Shown piece by piece: positions 59,001 to 62,075 of a DNA stretch of 62,075 nt (position 1 is the stretch's first letter; each line of letters starts with the position of its first letter). The position numbers and the translations under genes were made by a program. This DNA is from UBA1563 sp041667115 (GTDB lineage Bacteria > Bacteroidota > Ignavibacteria > Ignavibacteriales > Ignavibacteriaceae). The notes below the pieces were generated by a model that saw nothing but the letters and a program-made list of their open reading frames with translations, made no database searches and was not told the DNA's origin. The DNA lies in the NCBI GenBank assembly GCA_041667115.1, contig JBAYFO010000016.1:1-62075 (forward strand), read 5' to 3'.

Positions 59001-61424
59001 CAAAGTTTAGATGGCAAAGTTATTGGTCTTGTTGGTGTTGCAACAGATATCACCGAAAATAAAAAAGCAGAAGTAGCTCTACGTGAAAACAAAGAACGAT
59101 GGAAAAGTCTGTTCAATAACAGTCCGAACGCAATTGCTGTTTACCAAGCAGTAGATGACGGCAATGATTTCGTTTTTACCGATTTTAACTTAACAGCACA
59201 GACGACGGAAAACTTAAACCGTGATGAAGTTGTCGGAAAGCGAATTAGCCAATTATTCCCCGGAGCAGAAGGACTTGGTTTTCTTGAAATCTTTAGAAAA
59301 GTATGGCAAACCGGAAAAACTGAGTACATAAAATCATCCTTCTATAAAGATAACCGTATTGAGGGTTGGCGCGAAAATATAATTTATAAACTAAACACCG
59401 GCGAAATTGTTGCAATCTATAATGATGTAACGGAACGGGTAGTAGCTGAAAAAGAATTAAAAGAAAAGAATACATTTATTCAAACTGTTTTAGATAATCT
59501 TCCCATTGGCATTGCACTAAATACTATTGACCAAGGAGATGCTTTCTACTTTAATAAAAAATTTGAAGAGATATACGGTAGGTCTGCTGAAGAGATAAAA
59601 GATATATCTAATTTCTTCCGGAAAGTTTATCCCGATGAAAACTACCGGAATGAATTGATAACAAGAATAATGACTGATATACAATCCGGTGATCCATCTC
59701 GAATGCATTGGGAAGATTGTATAGTAACACATGAGGATGGTTCTAAACATTTTGTTAATGCGGTTAATATTCCTTTGTATGATCAAAATACAATGGTCTC
59801 AACTGTCTTCGATGTTACAGCGGTGAAAGAAGCTGAAATAACTTTACGTGAAAGCGAAGAACGGTTTAGAGCAATCTATAGTGTCTCTCCCCATGCTATT
59901 TCTATTTCTGATATTGAAACAGGTCAACTTATTGAAATTAATGAAGCATACGAAAATATCTTTGAGTATAAACGGAAAGACGTTCTAGGCAAAACTTCTT
60001 ATAAACTTGGAATATGGGTGAATAAAGATGATCGAATTCCAATTGTAGAGGCTCTTCAAAAAGAAGGATTCTACAACAACTTCGAGATCAGATTCGAGAC
60101 TAAAAACGGAGCCATTATTGACACCCTGGTTTCTGGAAGAAAAGTCCTTATTAAAAATACTGAGTATATGCTTACTTTGGTAAATGATATTACGCATATA
60201 AAAAATGCCGAGCGGGCTATAAAAGAAAGTGAACAAAAATTCCGCAGCATTTTCGAGAATCATGCGGCTGTTAAACTTTTAATTGACCCCGATACCGGAA
60301 ATATTGTTGACGCGAACAAAGCCGCTGCAAATTATTACGGCTGGACAATAGAAGAACTGAAACAGATGAACATTACCCAGATTAATTCTCTTCCGCTGGA
60401 AGACGCAATAAAATTAATGGGGCAGATAAGAGTAAATAATAAAAGCCGTTTTGAAATGCAGCACCGGCTAAAAAATGGTACAATCAGAGATACGGAAATA
60501 TTCAGCAGTAAAATTGAGATCGGCGGAAAAGATTATCTCCATGCGATCAACCACGACATTACAGACCGAATAATAGCAGAAAAGAAACTGAAAGAATATC
60601 AAAACCATTTAGAAGAATTGGTCGACACAAGAACTGCCGAGCTCGACCAGTTAAATTTTGATTTGATGGAACAACTTAAAAAAGAAAAAGAAGTTGAACT
60701 GCTGCTTCAAGACTCTTTAGCCAAAGAGAAAGAACTGAATAATCTTAAAAACAGATTTATTTCAACGGTTTCTCACGAATTCAGAACTCCCCTTGCTTCA
60801 ATTCAGCTTTCGAGCGGGTTACTGCAACGGTATGTTGTTAAATGGCCGCAAGAACGCATGGATGAACACTTTAAACGTATTAACAAATCTATTACTAACT
60901 TGACAAACTTGTTGGACGGAGTGCTTACTATCAACCGTGCTGATTCAGATAAAATTCAATTTACGCCAAAGGATATCGATCTAAAAAATTTGTGTGAATC
61001 GGTTATTGATGAGACAACTCCTTACCGGCTTCCCGGGCACAAATTCGACTTTACATACAAAACCAAACGAACAACATTTTATCTCGATCCTAATCTTATG
61101 CACTATGTTCTCTCGAATCTTTTAATAAATGCTTTTAAGTATTCTCCGAACGGTGGTGAAGTAAGTCTTAAAGTTAGCGTACTCAGAAGCAATTTAACGA
61201 TAGTAGTAAAGGATAGGGGGATTGGTATTTCCGCTGAAGATCTTCCGTTTCTTTTTGAACCATTTTACCGCGGTGCAAATGTTGGAAATGTTCCAGGCAG
61301 CGGGTTGGGGTTATCCATCGTTCAAAAAACGGTTGAAATGCAAAATGGAAAAATAGAGGTCCGTTCGGCTAAGAATACCGGAACAATTTTTACTGTCGGG
61401 TTTCCAATAAAAAAGGAGAAATAA
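56001..61424 (+). CDS. Receiver-(PAS)n-histidine kinase, 1807 aa
   Basis: A soluble giant. A receiver domain first (about residues 8-125; NILVVDDDLLIAESNKFLLK, phospho-acceptor Asp in LILMDVNLSSS, Lys in GYLIKPFDNREL), then about eleven consecutive PAS/PAC units (about 130-1520; many carry ALRENEEKFRALFE or ALRESEERF linkers and DITERK-like ends), a coiled coil, HisKA with phospho-His in FISTVSHEFRTPLASIQLSS, and HATPase_c (LSNLLINAFKYSPNGG, DRGIGISAEDLPFLFEPFYR, GSGLGLSIVQKTVEMQNGKI). A TTG start at 56001 follows the previous stop by 1 bp with GGGAGA upstream. Receiver-before-kinase order suggests it is itself switched by the preceding HisKA_2 kinase. A LytTR regulator gene follows after 4 bp. 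Confidence 0.85.
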   Translation: MESALISKANILVVDDDLLIAESNKFLLKKSGYHTVGVATDGLQAVKLAKEKQPDLILMDVNLSSSMDGITAAEEIQKFVDIPIIFLTAYSDPATIERAKKVGPFGYLIKPFDNRELIVAIETSLYKHSFDKKIKEQELLFRTVANFAYEWEFWLLPDLQFKYCSPSCKRIAGYSAEEFTANPKLLFDIVHPEDRDAFEEHIKCNYPERKEEIITDFQFRIIDKQGAVKFLSHTCSAIFDDKKNYLGKRGTNVDITERKLAEEQFKEANLGLQLAIDGGDLGTFDADIKNGKVKVNDRYFTMLGYFPGEIEMTSKFWTSLIHPEDLPKVLDLSNKIESGEIREMEVEYRVKHKSGNWIWLRDKAKGFDYDSSGKPARSAGTHRDITSAKQAEEALRQSEETFRELYEQSPVGYQSLDDEGRFITVNDVWINILGYPKEEVLGKWFGDFLAPEYVEPFRERFPLFKAEGKIHSEFYMMRKNGERAYIAFEGRIGYKPSGEFKQTHCVLSDQTERKLFEESLKKQKEEFETIFNLVPAQIWYKDVHNNFIKVNRQVCEDIGLTNDEVENRPAEELFPAFAKQYYEDDLEVINSGKPKLGIFEQVNTTSGELRWVHTDKVPVFGKDGKVNGLIAFTQDITEQKQAEEALLESEKNFRLLFENSPMGIYVAKANGDIVNVNSALLLILNSPSIEATKQINVLKFPSLVDNGYAAKFVQCVEQNKTISFEIEYTSKWGKTAVLSSYLIPLTDDYGKVVNVYTIMEDITEKKNAEKALRENEEKFRALFEQSGDYALVLEPTEDGSLKIVDANSAAIRVHGYTREELINCPLAKLDASAGKYDNDERSNKLMAGEVLQFETYHQRKDGSQFPVEVIAKAVKIADKPLLIFSTERDITQRKLAEDALHESIERLHIVMNSAPITIFATDSQGIFTLHEGKALKKVGMKPGQNVGMSSFELFSNLPIKESNGLMTTGENVIRRVLAGETVSGLTELKGVFFDNQFAPIQSLDGKVIGLVGVATDITENKKAEVALRENKERWKSLFNNSPNAIAVYQAVDDGNDFVFTDFNLTAQTTENLNRDEVVGKRISQLFPGAEGLGFLEIFRKVWQTGKTEYIKSSFYKDNRIEGWRENIIYKLNTGEIVAIYNDVTERVVAEKELKEKNTFIQTVLDNLPIGIALNTIDQGDAFYFNKKFEEIYGRSAEEIKDISNFFRKVYPDENYRNELITRIMTDIQSGDPSRMHWEDCIVTHEDGSKHFVNAVNIPLYDQNTMVSTVFDVTAVKEAEITLRESEERFRAIYSVSPHAISISDIETGQLIEINEAYENIFEYKRKDVLGKTSYKLGIWVNKDDRIPIVEALQKEGFYNNFEIRFETKNGAIIDTLVSGRKVLIKNTEYMLTLVNDITHIKNAERAIKESEQKFRSIFENHAAVKLLIDPDTGNIVDANKAAANYYGWTIEELKQMNITQINSLPLEDAIKLMGQIRVNNKSRFEMQHRLKNGTIRDTEIFSSKIEIGGKDYLHAINHDITDRIIAEKKLKEYQNHLEELVDTRTAELDQLNFDLMEQLKKEKEVELLLQDSLAKEKELNNLKNRFISTVSHEFRTPLASIQLSSGLLQRYVVKWPQERMDEHFKRINKSITNLTNLLDGVLTINRADSDKIQFTPKDIDLKNLCESVIDETTPYRLPGHKFDFTYKTKRTTFYLDPNLMHYVLSNLLINAFKYSPNGGEVSLKVSVLRSNLTIVVKDRGIGISAEDLPFLFEPFYRGANVGNVPGSGLGLSIVQKTVEMQNGKIEVRSAKNTGTIFTVGFPIKKEK

Positions 61425-61428
61425 AATC

Positions 61429-62075
61429 ATGCACGAAAAAATTTTGATTATAGAAGATGATCAGGATATAAGAGAAGGTGTGGTTACGCTTCTTAGCGAG
61501 GAGGGATTTACAGTTTTTTCAGCAGCAGCCGGAAAACAGGGAGTCGCCGAGGCGGTAACACATCTTCCCGATCTAATTATCTGCGATATCTTAATGCGCG
61601 GAATGGACGGCTATGAAGTACTTGAAGAACTTTCCAAAAAGAAAGAGACACGGGCAATTCCTTTTATCTATCTTACCGCAAAGGTTGAGCGTGCAGATAT
61701 TCGCAGAGGAATGGAACTGGGGGCGGATGATTATTTATTTAAACCATTTAAACCGGAGGAACTCCTTTCTGCTATCTCCACTTGTCTGCAAAAACGTTCC
61801 CTCTTAAAAGCGGAATATGTAAAACCTGCCAAACCGGTAGAAAGCGAAAGTGACCACGAAAGAATATTTTTAAATTTAGGAAATAAATCGTGTTTTGTAG
61901 CGTTAGATGATATAGTCTATATCTCTGCGGAAAATCAATATACAAGCATCACTATGTCGGATGGAAGAAATTTGTTGATGAGAAAACCAATTGCGTTTTG
62001 GGAAAAAACTTTGCCCGAAATAAAATTTGTAAAAATTCATCGGTCCACAATAATCAATCTAAACTATATTGCAAA
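61429..62075 (+). CDS. LytTR-family response regulator, C-terminal end cut by window
   Basis: A 215-codon open frame (ATG at 61429) running past the window edge. Receiver domain about residues 1-120: ILIIEDDQDIREGVVTLL, phospho-acceptor Asp in LIICDILMRGMDG, Thr in FIYLTAK, Lys in DDYLFKPFKPEEL. After a linker (EYVKPAKPVESESDH) comes a LytTR DNA-binding domain: IFLNLGNKSCFVALDDIVYI, SAENQYTSITMSDGRNLLMR and the C-terminal FVKIHRSTIINLNYI, which is typical for LytTR. It starts 4 bp after the giant kinase, with AAAGGAGAA ahead of the ATG, so it is the likely output of that signalling operon. Its targets are unknown. Confidence 0.9.
   Translation, partial: MHEKILIIEDDQDIREGVVTLLSEEGFTVFSAAAGKQGVAEAVTHLPDLIICDILMRGMDGYEVLEELSKKKETRAIPFIYLTAKVERADIRRGMELGADDYLFKPFKPEELLSAISTCLQKRSLLKAEYVKPAKPVESESDHERIFLNLGNKSCFVALDDIVYISAENQYTSITMSDGRNLLMRKPIAFWEKTLPEIKFVKIHRSTIINLNYIA

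Noticed and set aside
1..62075. tRNA, rRNA, riboswitches, insertion sequences
   Set aside because: I scanned for T-loop-like GGTTCRA motifs, transposase motifs and long terminal repeats by eye and found none that held up.

Overview
The window looks like a chromosomal piece of a member of the Ignavibacteria (Bacteroidetes/Chlorobi group). Six secreted proteins end in a type IX secretion system (T9SS) type A C-terminal sorting domain of the NYPNPFNPST type, lpxC and fabZ are fused, and there are a two-component propeller kinase and many PAS-rich kinases. The DNA is AT-rich. I see no rRNA, tRNA, transposase, integrase or CRISPR array. Taxonomy is an inference from gene content.

Layout. 1-6.6 kb: the 5' part of a heptose-kinase gene, a secreted T9SS protein with starch-binding-like modules, a secreted beta-propeller, and the lipid A/lipoate operon lpxC-fabZ > lpxA > lipM-like. 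6.7-13 kb: two tandem DUF3160 T9SS proteins, a gene relic and a SIMPL-domain protein. 13-19.4 kb: housekeeping genes transcribed leftward (transketolase with a coupled 51-aa Cys/Lys-rich protein, two unknowns, a tandem CDGSH protein, fumarase, an esterase). 19.4-25.6 kb: a T9SS pseudogene, a sugar transferase and a leftward run of surface proteins (two peptidase-S74-chaperone proteins, a dockerin-like protein, a cohesin-like T9SS protein). 25.7-30.1 kb: a single-domain response regulator, a NarL-type regulator and a propeller/Y_Y_Y histidine kinase. 30.2-36.7 kb: two large T9SS adhesin-like proteins with LamG-type domains. 36.7-40 kb: a variable stretch with a decayed gene, a repeated small reading frame carrying a 21-bp minisatellite, and a PLD-nuclease/DUF2971 gene pair. 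40-48.8 kb: a six-hairpin glycosidase, a small Cys protein, a GT39-type glycosyltransferase, a sugar-binding jelly-roll protein, a HEAT-like protein and a PhoB-type two-component pair. 49.5-62 kb: a signalling cluster of two membrane PAS kinases, a giant receiver-(PAS)n-kinase and a LytTR response regulator cut by the window end.

How it fits together: much of the window makes cell-surface and secreted proteins (T9SS cargo, LamG, cohesin/dockerin, glycosidase) and sensory kinases that could respond to external polymers, set among lipid A and central carbon genes. The most unusual features are the PLD/DUF2971 pair, the 21-bp and 7-bp-period repeats that lie both between and inside genes, the duplicated small-ORF repeat element, the mosaic DUF3160 pair, and several short genes below the usual length cut-off (13106-13261, 42877-43050).
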